A DNA stretch of 25,255 bases from BOG-908 sp964244615 (GTDB taxonomy: Bacteria > Pseudomonadota > Alphaproteobacteria > Acetobacterales > Acetobacteraceae). Every line of letters starts with the position of its first letter. Position 1 is the first letter of the stretch. Position numbers and translations under genes: made by a program. The notes below the pieces were generated by a model. It searched no databases. It had not been told where the DNA came from and saw only the letters and a program-made list of their open reading frames with translations. The stretch spans positions 1 through 25,255 of the forward strand of contig CAXTJP010000032.1 in NCBI GenBank assembly GCA_964244615.1, written 5' to 3'. This document shows, piece after piece, positions 1 through 7,204 of the stretch.

Positions 1-308
1 AGGTCCTCGTTGATGCCGGGCTGGAAGACGATGTCGTGCGCGTCGAGGTGCTTGCGGGCCGCCCACAGCGCGATGTCGTAGCCGCCGAGCGGCGATCCGC
101 GATAGCCGGAGATGAAACCCGCGGTGTCGTGCCCTGCCGCACGGTCCCGACGGCGCTGCAGCAGCGGCAGGCGAACCAGCGCCTGTATGCCGGTGAGGAA
201 CACGCGGCCGTCGAAGCGCGCGTATTTGTCGTCGAGCGCGACCGCGTGCCGGGCCGGGCTCGAGGTGATCTCCTGCAGCATCTCGCGCGCGTCGCGCTCG
301 GCGTCCAT
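1..308 (-). CDS. Indolepyruvate ferredoxin oxidoreductase, fused form, N-terminal part only
   Basis: The minus strand reads from an ATG at 308 off the left edge without a stop, giving about 102 residues. The segment from DDKYARFDGRVFLTGIQALV through RLPLLQR, TAGFISGYRGSPLGGYD and FQPGINEDL is the hallmark N-terminus of the large single-chain indolepyruvate ferredoxin oxidoreductases. These thiamine-diphosphate, iron-sulfur enzymes oxidatively decarboxylate aryl pyruvates from aromatic amino acid breakdown and reduce ferredoxin. GGAAGGA lies about 8 bases before the ATG and supports this start. The full family protein is over 1,000 residues, so only the first tenth is visible. The family call is firm; activity cannot be judged from this fragment. 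Confidence 0.9.
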   Translation of the reverse strand, partial: MDAERDAREMLQEITSSPARHAVALDDKYARFDGRVFLTGIQALVRLPLLQRRRDRAAGHDTAGFISGYRGSPLGGYDIALWAARKHLDAHDIVFQPGINED

Positions 309-608
309 GGCGCAGTCCTTCCCATGCCGGGGCGATCGGTCCGTCGCTCCGCCAGACGTGAGCTAGAGCCGGCCGAAGCCTCGCACAACGCGCACCGGGA
401 AATAAGACTTTGTTAGCCAAAGACCGATGTGGGCCGGGCAATTAAAGGAATGGCGGCCGCCTCTGGCTCGCAAGATGGGGGCGCTGGCAGGCGGACAAGG
501 GCGACCACAGTCTCCGTTCGAGAATGCGCTACGGCGAGTCAGCTGGCGCGCCTTTGCGAGCACCGGAGCGCAGCAAAGGCACGTCAGATGACCGCCGTAG
601 TAGCATTG
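309..608. other. Intergenic stretch, no gene recognised
   Basis: These 300 bases lie between two minus-strand genes. Open frames exist on both strands but have arginine-rich, low-complexity compositions typical of out-of-frame G+C-rich DNA. No ribosome-binding site plus start combination, tRNA or convincing hairpin with a T-tract was seen. The stretch near 400-460 is less G+C-rich than the genes around it. It presumably carries the promoter of the minus-strand oxidoreductase, but no clear -35/-10 pair was found. Confidence 0.5.
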
Positions 609-740
609 TCAGTAGACGGCGCAGCCGCCTGGGTGGACGCGGCCATAATAACCGATGTGGCCCGGACGGCAGGCGGCGACGCAGCCGCTGACGGACGTCG
701 CGAGGCCGAGGAGCATGAGGGTAGCGAATACGCGGCGCAT
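609..740 (-). CDS. Small predicted lipoprotein, 43 residues
   Basis: The ORF encodes 43 residues starting MRRVFATLMLLGLATSVSGC. It has a charged N-terminus, a hydrophobic core and a lipobox-like VSGC with the lipidated Cys at residue 20. The mature part is short and Gly/Tyr/Pro-rich (RPGHIGYYGRVHPGGC), resembling tiny lipoproteins common in Acetobacteraceae. The start was chosen because GGAGA lies 6 bases before this ATG and the signal peptide begins there; a longer frame to 821 would add an unlikely Arg-rich leader. It diverges from copC across about 170 bases, so the two may share a control region. Function is unknown. Confidence 0.7.
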   Translation of the reverse strand: MRRVFATLMLLGLATSVSGCVAACRPGHIGYYGRVHPGGCAVY

Positions 741-910
741 GGGTGGTCTCCGATCGAGTGTCGTGCGGCTACTTAGGCACGGGGTGTGTCGAAATTGGGT
801 CGGGCCGGTATCCGAATGCAACAGCAGGCCGGGCAGGTATCGCGTCCTTCCGTTGGACGCGGCGGGCGCGGCGGGCTACAGGCGCGCGCCTGACGGAAAA
901 ACGGTGCACG

Positions 911-1303
911 ATGTCTGCCACGACCTTCGCCCTGAGAGTTTCGACCCTGCTGTGCCTGGGGGTCGCACCCGCGGCCGCGCACGCCATCCTGGTCGACAGC
1001 ACGCCGGCCCCTTACGTCCACGTCGCGGCGGGCCACCTCGCCCTGCGGCTGCGCTACAACAGCCGGATCGACGCGGCACGATCCAAGCTGACGCTGCGCC
1101 ACGGCGACAGCACGAGCCGCCTGGTGCCGCAGCCCGGCGCGGCGCCCGACACGCTGGAGGCCAGCGTGGATCTAAGCCAGGGCGCCTACGAGATCGCCTG
1201 GCAGGTGCTGGCGGTGGACGGCCACGTGACGCGTGGACGGGTGCCGTTCATCGTCGATGCGGGTGCCGCGACGGCGGCGGCGGGAGCAGGCGCGCCGAAG
1301 TGA
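911..1303 (+). CDS. copC: CopC-type periplasmic copper-binding protein
   Basis: This 130-residue protein starts with a signal peptide ending at about residue 23 (PAAA), leaving a mature N-terminal His24 (HAILVDSTPAP). That is the expected arrangement for CopC, whose Cu(II) site uses the mature N-terminal His plus a downstream Asp-x-His. The latter is visible as D103-G-H105 in AVDGHVTRGRVPF. The fold is a small beta-barrel, and the length is normal for the family. The methionine-rich Cu(I) loop of plasmid-borne CopC is not seen, so Cu(II)-only binding is likely. Its TGA overlaps the GTG of copD (GTGA), so the two are translationally coupled. The start is the ATG at 911, directly before the hydrophobic signal; the longer frame to 743 has no signal-like leader. 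Confidence 0.9.
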   Translation: MSATTFALRVSTLLCLGVAPAAAHAILVDSTPAPYVHVAAGHLALRLRYNSRIDAARSKLTLRHGDSTSRLVPQPGAAPDTLEASVDLSQGAYEIAWQVLAVDGHVTRGRVPFIVDAGAATAAAGAGAPK

Positions 1304-2940
1304 GCCGCCTCGTCGACCTGATCGGCTACCTCGGCATCCTGCTGCACGGGCTGGTCATCGTCAGCCAGTCCATGGCGCTGGGGGGCATGCTGTTCCTGGT
1401 GTGCCTGGCCCGGCCGTTCGCCGGCGCCGTCGGGCCGGACGTGCTGCGTCGCACGGCCGGCATCGCCGCCTGGAGTGCGCTGTCCCTGGTCGGCGTGGAG
1501 CTGGTCAACGTGGCGCTGCAGACCGCGGTGCTGGTCACCACCGTGGACCTGCCGGTGCTGAACGTTCTGCAGGCCAATTTCGCGGTGGCCGGCATCGTCA
1601 AGATGCTGGCGGCCGCCGCGCTGGCGGTGCTGCTGCGCCGCGGTGCCGGCGCCTGGCCGCTGCTCGCGGCCGGCGCCGTCGAACTGGCGGCCGCCACCAT
1701 GACGACGCACGCCGCGGCCAGGCTCGGCGACCGTTTCCTGCTGCTGGGGGTGGAGGCGCTGCACCAGCTGGGTGCGGCGATCTGGATCGGCGGCATACCG
1801 TGCTTCGTGATGGCGCTGGCCCGCATCGACGACGGCCGCGCGCTGCGCCTGGTGGGCGGGCGGTTCTCCCGCCTGTCGATGCTGGGCGTCGGCTGCATCC
1901 TGGCGTCGGGGCTGACGATGAGCCTGTTCTACATCGGCTCCTGGCCGGCCTTTTACGGCACCGCCTACGGCGTGATGGTCGGCGCCAAGATCGCGATGTT
2001 TGCCATGCTGCTGGCGTTGGGGGCCGCCAACTTCCTGGTGACCGAGGGGCTGCGGCGCGACCCTGCCACCCCGGTGCTGCGGCTGCGCCGGTTCGCCGAG
2101 GTGGAGGTCGGCATCGGCTTCACGGTCTTCTTCGCCGCCGCCTCGCTCACCTCGGTGCCGCCCGGCGTCGACCTGACCCAGGACCGCGCCAGCTGGCACG
2201 AGATCGTGGAGCGCGACCTGTCGCCGCGCCTGCCGGTCCTGACCTCGCCCGACCAGGCGGGCCTGGCGATCCCGGCGCTGCAGGCGCAACTGGACAAGGA
2301 GGCCCGTGCCCGCGCAGAGCAGCCGCGGGCGGCCTTCGTCGAGGGTTCGGGCGAGATACCGCCGCGCAACGCCGCCGACATCGCCTGGTCCGAGTACAAC
2401 CACCATTGGGCCGGGCTGTTCGTGCTGGCGGTGGGCGTGCTCGCCTTGCTGGCCCAGGCGGGGCTGCGCTGGGCCAGGCATTGGCCGCTGGTGTTCCTGG
2501 GACTGTCGGCCTTTCTGTTCGTGCGGTCGGACCCGGAGGTCTGGCCGGTCGGCACGATCGGGCTGATCGAATCGCTGCACGACCCCGAAGTGGTGCAGCA
2601 CCGGGTGTTCGCGACGCTGCCGCTGCTGTTCGGCGTGTTCGAGTGGTGCGTGCGCACCGGCCGCCTGCGCAGCCGTGCAGCGTCACAGGTGTTCCCGCTG
2701 CTGATCGCGCTCGGCGGCGCGCTGCTGCTGACGCACAACCACACCATCGCCAACGTGAAGGACGCGCTGCTGATCGAGTTCACCCACACGCCGCTGGCGC
2801 TGGCCTCCATCGTGGCCGGCTGGTCCCGCTGGCTGGAGCTGCGGATGCCCAAGGGTCGCGTGTCGGCGGCGGCAGGCTGGCTCTGGCCCACCTGCTTCGT
2901 GGCGATCGGGTTCATGCTGGTCTTCTACCGCGAAGCTTGA
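1300..2940 (+). CDS. copD: CopD-family copper transport membrane protein, long form
   Basis: This 546-residue polytopic membrane protein starts at a GTG overlapping the copC stop. Residues 1-285 form the CopD-like domain with about eight helices, including EALHQLGAAIWIGG near 152-165. A hydrophilic, charged stretch (about 290-360) follows. A second membrane domain (about 366-546) contains histidine clusters YNHHW (366-370), THNHT (478-482) and EFTHTP (493-498), suggesting extra metal ligands. Classical CopD is about 300 residues, so this is the extended form. With CopC it probably imports or relays copper across the inner membrane, for example for cuproenzyme assembly. That role is inferred from family knowledge. 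The 3' end overlaps the convergent gene at 2925-3329 by 16 bases. Confidence 0.85.
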   Translation: MSRLVDLIGYLGILLHGLVIVSQSMALGGMLFLVCLARPFAGAVGPDVLRRTAGIAAWSALSLVGVELVNVALQTAVLVTTVDLPVLNVLQANFAVAGIVKMLAAAALAVLLRRGAGAWPLLAAGAVELAAATMTTHAAARLGDRFLLLGVEALHQLGAAIWIGGIPCFVMALARIDDGRALRLVGGRFSRLSMLGVGCILASGLTMSLFYIGSWPAFYGTAYGVMVGAKIAMFAMLLALGAANFLVTEGLRRDPATPVLRLRRFAEVEVGIGFTVFFAAASLTSVPPGVDLTQDRASWHEIVERDLSPRLPVLTSPDQAGLAIPALQAQLDKEARARAEQPRAAFVEGSGEIPPRNAADIAWSEYNHHWAGLFVLAVGVLALLAQAGLRWARHWPLVFLGLSAFLFVRSDPEVWPVGTIGLIESLHDPEVVQHRVFATLPLLFGVFEWCVRTGRLRSRAASQVFPLLIALGGALLLTHNHTIANVKDALLIEFTHTPLALASIVAGWSRWLELRMPKGRVSAAAGWLWPTCFVAIGFMLVFYREA

Positions 2941-3329
2941 GCCAGATTGCGACGGCTCGCGAAGGCGGCCCCGAAAAGACCGAAGCCCACGATAAGCGCC
3001 CCGATGCAGCTACCCCAAAGATCTGCCGCATCACCTAGCTGCATGTTTCCTAGATCGTCGGGGACGTAGATGACAGCAACACAGGTGCCAGGCTGGTGAA
3101 AGGAAAAGCCGCCCAGTTCGCGGACGATTCGGCTTTCACCCACACGGACGCTTATCATCGGGTGACGCGGACCCCGAGGAGAGGTCAGCACGGTTCCCGT
3201 AACCCTAACCCCGTTGCCCACCAGATAAGCCGACGATCCCGCCGCGAACGTAGCGAATATCATGGACGCTACGCCGGCGGCAGCTAACGCAACCGTCGGC
3301 CAACGCACCCGAGATGCGTCTAGTGGCAC
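2925..3329 (-). CDS. DUF3592-like small membrane protein
   Basis: This 134-residue protein has a hydrophobic segment near residues 10-35 (TVALAAAGVASMIFATFAAG) and another near 106-125 (CIGALIVGFGLFGAAFA). Between them is a soluble region with the pattern of DUF3592 proteins: G-x-x-V-x-G-T-V near the first helix, a GTCVAVIYVPDD turn and a final LWG before the second helix. Function of the family is unknown. The start is a GTG at 3329 that overlaps the stop of the upstream gene by ten bases, so translation is probably coupled. No good ribosome-binding site is seen. It is the last gene of a three-gene, lower-G+C cassette, and its 3' end runs 16 bases into copD from the other side. Confidence 0.7.
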   Translation of the reverse strand: MPLDASRVRWPTVALAAAGVASMIFATFAAGSSAYLVGNGVRVTGTVLTSPRGPRHPMISVRVGESRIVRELGGFSFHQPGTCVAVIYVPDDLGNMQLGDAADLWGSCIGALIVGFGLFGAAFASRRNLAQASR

Positions 3330-3904
3330 GATGATGGTATGTCAGCCTCGATATCTTGCCGAAGAGAAGCCTCCCCTTCAGGGTCGACACTTGGGCCAGT
3401 GTTCCGCCTTTCGAGAAACACCGTAAACCCCTCTGAGGCCGTTTGGCCGCTGATGATCCCAACCAAGCGGAACGAGTCCGCCCAAGCCGCGATAGCTGGC
3501 AAACCGGCGTGGCCGTCACGCTCGAAACAAGGTTTGGGAAGCCTCGAGGCCAAGGCGTGCCGCATGACCGCGAACATGGGAGACGCAACCTGCAAGCGCA
3601 AGAAGATCAAAGGTTTAGCGTCACTACAGGTGGAAACATGGCCCAGTGCTCCGATGGCCCCCAGGAGCGGCACTTGATCCGGCCTAACAGCCAGGATCGG
3701 GTTGCATGTGTTCGCAAACACCTCGGAGATTCGCAACAAGCCGGAGAAGTAGGAGGTGATCTGCTTATCGTCCAGCTGATCCACTTGTCGTGCACTTAAT
3801 CGGTCCGCCAGGGCGTCAACCCAAGCTGTCTCTGCCCGGGCAGCGGTGCTTTCGACGGCCAGACTTAACGAAAGCACGATAGAATACGCGGCTGAAGCTT
3901 TCAT
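3320..3904 (-). CDS. Secreted hypothetical protein
   Basis: The protein has 194 residues with a signal peptide MKASAAYSIVLSLSLAVEST followed by AARAE, so the mature form is probably periplasmic. The mature part is mixed alpha/beta in composition with four cysteines (in NTCNP, STCSD, KPCFE and the C-terminal SSCH), an even number that would allow two disulfides in the periplasm. No family was recognised. Its ATG overlaps the upstream TGA as ATGA (3901-3904), and its own stop overlaps the downstream GTG. This tight packing, and codon use richer in A/T than the flanks, argue that it is a real gene of foreign origin. A frame running the other way over part of this region was rejected. Confidence 0.65.
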   Translation of the reverse strand: MKASAAYSIVLSLSLAVESTAARAETAWVDALADRLSARQVDQLDDKQITSYFSGLLRISEVFANTCNPILAVRPDQVPLLGAIGALGHVSTCSDAKPLIFLRLQVASPMFAVMRHALASRLPKPCFERDGHAGLPAIAAWADSFRLVGIISGQTASEGFTVFLERRNTGPSVDPEGEASLRQDIEADIPSSCH

Positions 3905-4623
3905 TGCCTACCTGACTTACGCAAATCCCAATCGTGGAAAGTCAACCTCGGCACACGCCAATCCTGGACGGCCACCTTCCTGCTTGAGATCGATGATACA
4001 GAGACTGGTTCGGATTCTACGTGCAGGTCGTAAATGATTGCGTCGCCGCCTGCACCGCTTAACGTCGCTGCAAGTCCGGCGCTGAAGGTGAAAGCGATAC
4101 CACGAATAAGCGATAATTGCGCCACGGGCGGCAAGGCGAGGGACAGGCACGATCTTGACAAGAACACGATTACTGAAGGGCCGGCCGAGGCACCCATAAG
4201 AGCGGCGGAACCAGACACCACGATGCAGGCGCCGTCCCAGTCCTTTGCGTGCATCTTGCCTGTCGTTCCCAAGCCCGAGAAAATTCGACTACCAACGCCA
4301 GGCATCTTAGCAGTGCTGCCGGAACCACCGACGGGCGCATTCTTCAACGGCATCTTGGCGTTATGAAAATCAACAAACGGCATCTGAACGCCGCCTGAGA
4401 TACCAACACCCAAGCCCCATCCACGAGCAGTAGCCCGCTCGACCAAGTTGCCGTCACTATCCAAACGACTTAACGGGATCGTGATACGCCCGCCATCAAC
4501 GGCTGGTCCTTGCTCCAGTGGAGCTACGCCGACCATTCCGTCGGAAGTCGAACCAACTACCCAGTCAGACGCCCCAAACGCTCGCGTTATATCAATGGTT
4601 GGCAGGCGAAATTGGCAGAACAT
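3901..4623 (-). CDS. Hypothetical protein with hydrophobic C-terminal half, first gene of a lower-G+C cassette
   Basis: This 240-residue protein was not recognised. The N-terminal half is Gly-rich and hydrophilic (GWGLGVGISGGVQMPFVDFH, then GGSGSTAKMPGVGSR). The middle carries two hydrophobic stretches near residues 130-155 and 160-190 that could span the membrane. The C-terminus is polar, with a repeated Asp-Trp motif (VQDWRVP, FHDWDLRKS). An in-frame stop lies 18 codons upstream and no other start lies between, so the ATG at 4623 is the only choice, although no ribosome-binding site is evident. It overlaps the following gene by four bases (ATGA). The abrupt beginning could also mean it is the truncated tail of a longer protein: a second minus-strand frame (4592-4819) abuts it and a frameshift cannot be excluded. 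Confidence 0.55.
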   Translation of the reverse strand: MFCQFRLPTIDITRAFGASDWVVGSTSDGMVGVAPLEQGPAVDGGRITIPLSRLDSDGNLVERATARGWGLGVGISGGVQMPFVDFHNAKMPLKNAPVGGSGSTAKMPGVGSRIFSGLGTTGKMHAKDWDGACIVVSGSAALMGASAGPSVIVFLSRSCLSLALPPVAQLSLIRGIAFTFSAGLAATLSGAGGDAIIYDLHVESEPVSVSSISSRKVAVQDWRVPRLTFHDWDLRKSGRQ

Positions 4624-4817
4624 CCGCTTTGATCCCCATTCGTCGTTGCCGGAACAGCGATTGGTCGAACGGGTTCAACCGCTCAGACGCGATTTGTCCC
4701 GGCGGGCTTACAAAGGCGCGATAGAGTGTGGTAACGTGACCTATGGCGATGACCTGCTTGGCATTTGCTGCCGCTGATCTGCTTGGGTGCAGCCTGAAGC
4801 GATGTTGATTTTGGGCC

Positions 4818-5468
4818 ATGTCGCACGCGGAATTGTTGGAAGCGATCGCTCGGCGGGATGGGCAGACGGCGGCGGAGATGCTGGCGGCTGATCCATTGCT
4901 GTGCGTCGAGCTGGACGATCCAAGTGCTGTGCTGCTGGCGCTCTATAACGGGTTGCCGAACCTGGCTGGGTCCATCGCCGCGAGGCGTCCCGGCCTGACG
5001 GTGTTCGAGGCGGCGGCGGCGGGCCACGTTGCGTTTCTCGAGCGGGCGCTGGCCCAGGACCCCGACGCAGCCCGCGTGTTCGCGGGCGATGGCTTCACGG
5101 CGCTGCATCTGTCCTGCTTCTTCGGCCACGTACACGCCGTGGCGCTGCTGCTGCAGGCCGGCGCCGACCCAAGAGCGCGGTCCGGCAACGCGGCGTCGCT
5201 ATGCCCGCTGCACAGCGCCGCGGTCAGCGGCAACGTCGATATCTGCCGGATGCTGCTGCATGCCGGCGCCGACCCCGACGCCGTGCAGCAGGGCGGCTAC
5301 ACCGCGCTGCACGCGGCCGCGCTGCGCGGCAACGCCCCCCTGCTGGAGCTGCTGCTGGCGTCCGGAGCCGATGTGCGCCTGGCTGCCGAAGACGGCCGCA
5401 CCGCCGCGTCGATCGCCCATCAGGAGGGTTTCGTCGATCTGGCCCGGACCCTGACCCGCGCCGCATGA
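4818..5468 (+). CDS. Ankyrin-repeat protein
   Basis: This 216-residue cytoplasmic protein is built mostly of ankyrin repeats. Clear units are DGFTALHLSCFFGHVHAVAL (91-110) ending LLQAGADP, CPLHSAAVSGNVDICRMLLH (129-148) ending AGADP, and GYTALHAAALRGNAPLLELL (160-179) ending ASGAD. Degenerate repeats precede (about 58-88) and follow (DGRTAASIAHQEG, 192-204). TALH and LLxxGAD are the classic ankyrin consensus positions. Such proteins are binding scaffolds with no enzymatic motif. No signal peptide or secretion signal is seen. The ATG at 4818 has no strong ribosome-binding site. High G+C begins again with this gene, so it marks the right edge of the foreign-looking cassette. The domain call is firm; the partner is unknown. 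Confidence 0.85.
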   Translation: MSHAELLEAIARRDGQTAAEMLAADPLLCVELDDPSAVLLALYNGLPNLAGSIAARRPGLTVFEAAAAGHVAFLERALAQDPDAARVFAGDGFTALHLSCFFGHVHAVALLLQAGADPRARSGNAASLCPLHSAAVSGNVDICRMLLHAGADPDAVQQGGYTALHAAALRGNAPLLELLLASGADVRLAAEDGRTAASIAHQEGFVDLARTLTRAA

Positions 5469-5469
5469 A

Positions 5470-5504
5470 CAGAAGTTCTTTGCCTCTTTCAAGAAAGAAG
5501 ACCT
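5470..5504. repeat. Hairpin repeat between convergent genes, probable bidirectional terminator
   Basis: The 36 bases between the ankyrin gene stop and the stop of the substrate-binding protein are AT-rich and contain TTCTTT (5476-5481) facing AAAGAA (5494-5499). Read on the minus strand it gives GAAAGAGGCAAAGAACTTCT, resembling the GGCAAG-hairpin-AAACTTT units near 18100, 19370 and 19460. It sits exactly where a terminator for both convergent genes is needed. The stem is imperfect, so confidence is moderate. Confidence 0.5.
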
Positions 5505-7136
5505 TCACTGCACCCAAGCAAGCGACATCAGCATCCGGTAGATCGGCGACACCGCGTAACCCCCCACCCGCCCAGAGACGATGTCGAGGTAACGCACCTG
5601 GAACAGCGCCGTCCCGGGCGCCAGATCGGTAATGGCACGATCCACCTGCGTCCACAGCGCCGCCGCCCGCGCCGCATCCACCGACTCCATCGCCAGCGCC
5701 TGGTCCATCTGCGCCTGCACCGTCGGGTCGCAGAAGCCGGACATGTTGATCGACGAATCGGAATCCGGGTGGAACGACCCGCAATCGTACATCACGCCCA
5801 GGAAGTCCGAAGCCGCCGGGTAGTCCTGGTACCAGTCCGTCAGGCTGATCTGCACTCGGTTGCGGGTGTTCTGCACGTAGGGAAACTGGATGTTGGACGA
5901 GAGCGCGCGCAGGCTGGCGTCGTAACCGATGTCCGACAGCACGCTCTGCAGGTAGAGGCCCATCGTGCGCTCCACCTCCTTGTCGCTGGTCACGATGGTC
6001 ACGCGCATGCCGGCGGTGCCGGAGCGCCGGACCAGCGCGCGCGCCCGTTCGAGGTCGGGCGCGATCCAGTCGGGGCCTGGGTTTTTCGTGTAGGGGCAGT
6101 ACGGTGCCGCACCCGGTATCCCGTCCGGCAGCAGGTGGCAGAGCGGTGTGGCCATCGCCGGCCCGCCGAACAGGTTGACGAGCGCGCGCCGGTTCACCGC
6201 CATCGCCACCGCGCGACGCGCATCGGCGTGGTCGAAGGGCGGCAGGTGCGTGTTCATCGGCATGTAGTAGTAGGCCGCCACGTCCGAGAGGTGCACGCGC
6301 GACGCGTAGCGCGCGCCGAGCTCCGGCAGGCGGTCGAGCGGCTTCTCGTCGAACATCCAGTCCAGCGTGCCGTTCTCGACGGCGGTCACCTCGGACTCGT
6401 CCTGCAGGCCGAAGCGGTAGGTCATGGCGTCCACAAGCCCGGCGGGCTGGGCGTCGTGGCTCCACTCGCGGAAATACGGGTTGCGCACGATGCGCATCTC
6501 GCGCGTCGGGTCGTAGCCGGCGATCATGTATGGCCCGGTGGCGGGGGCGGGCGTGGTGCCGAGGTCGTGCGGCGGCGTGTCGGCCGGCAGGATGCAGGCG
6601 AGCGACATGGCGAGCTGCTGGAGGAACTCGCCATCCGGGCGCGTCAGGCTGATGGTGACGGTGCGCGCGCCCTCGTCGGCCACGACGCCCTCCAGCCGGC
6701 ACGTGGCGGGCTGTGCCAGGCAGGCGCCGGCACCCACGATCACGCTGTACCAGCTGCCCACGTTCGGCCCGTGCACCTTGAACATGCGGCGATACGATGC
6801 CGCCACATCCTGCACGCCCAGTTCGGCCCCGGTGGAGAAGCGCACCCCGCGACGCAGGCGAAAGACGTAGGTGCGGCCGCCGTCGCGCAGCTCGGGCATC
6901 GCCTCGGCCAGGTCCGGCACCACGTCGCGGCCCGGGTCGCCGCCCGCCTTGCGGAAGGTCACGAGCCCGTCCTGCAGAAACGCGTAGAGCTGGTTGTATT
7001 TTTCCTCGTAGTTGATGTGCGGGTCGATGGTGCCGGCGGCGGCGCTGGCGGCCAGGCGCAGGGTGCCGCCGACATGCGACGGCGCCGCGCCCCCGGCCAG
7101 AACGCTCAGCATGGCCAAACCAACCCGCCTGCCCAT
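5505..7136 (-). CDS. ABC transporter substrate-binding protein, peptide/solute family 5
   Basis: This 543-residue protein belongs to the large extracellular solute-binding family 5 (DppA/OppA-like). The N-terminal region has a short hydrophobic leader (MGRRVGLAMLSVLAGGAAPS), GGTLRLA and the landmark GGRTYVFRLRRGVRFSTG. Later landmarks are ATGPYMI, EWSHDAQPAG, DARRAVAMAVNR and TDWYQDYPAASDFLG. It should bind oligopeptides or another oligomeric solute in the periplasm and deliver it to an ABC permease. No lipobox cysteine is present, so it is probably freely periplasmic. No permease or ATPase gene lies nearby, making it an orphan. It follows the glycosidase gene by 68 bases on the same strand, suggesting an operon. 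The ATG at 7136 was chosen because it starts the signal-like segment; very long upstream extensions of this frame are shadows of the glycosidase gene. Confidence 0.88.
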   Translation of the reverse strand: MGRRVGLAMLSVLAGGAAPSHVGGTLRLAASAAAGTIDPHINYEEKYNQLYAFLQDGLVTFRKAGGDPGRDVVPDLAEAMPELRDGGRTYVFRLRRGVRFSTGAELGVQDVAASYRRMFKVHGPNVGSWYSVIVGAGACLAQPATCRLEGVVADEGARTVTISLTRPDGEFLQQLAMSLACILPADTPPHDLGTTPAPATGPYMIAGYDPTREMRIVRNPYFREWSHDAQPAGLVDAMTYRFGLQDESEVTAVENGTLDWMFDEKPLDRLPELGARYASRVHLSDVAAYYYMPMNTHLPPFDHADARRAVAMAVNRRALVNLFGGPAMATPLCHLLPDGIPGAAPYCPYTKNPGPDWIAPDLERARALVRRSGTAGMRVTIVTSDKEVERTMGLYLQSVLSDIGYDASLRALSSNIQFPYVQNTRNRVQISLTDWYQDYPAASDFLGVMYDCGSFHPDSDSSINMSGFCDPTVQAQMDQALAMESVDAARAAALWTQVDRAITDLAPGTALFQVRYLDIVSGRVGGYAVSPIYRMLMSLAWVQ

Positions 7137-7204
7137 TGCCCCATCCCGGTCGCCAATCCCGGCCGAGGCTCGCCGCGACGCGCGCGGGATGCAAGCGCCC
7201 CGGC

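Noticed and set aside
655..1299. N-terminal extension of CopD by 215 codons
   Set aside because: This part is an out-of-frame reading of copC; the GTG at 1300 overlapping the copC stop is the natural start.
1233..3038. A 601-codon plus-strand frame over copD
   Set aside because: It is Arg/Gly/Ala-rich low-complexity sequence in a different frame from copD, which has clear membrane topology and a coupled start.
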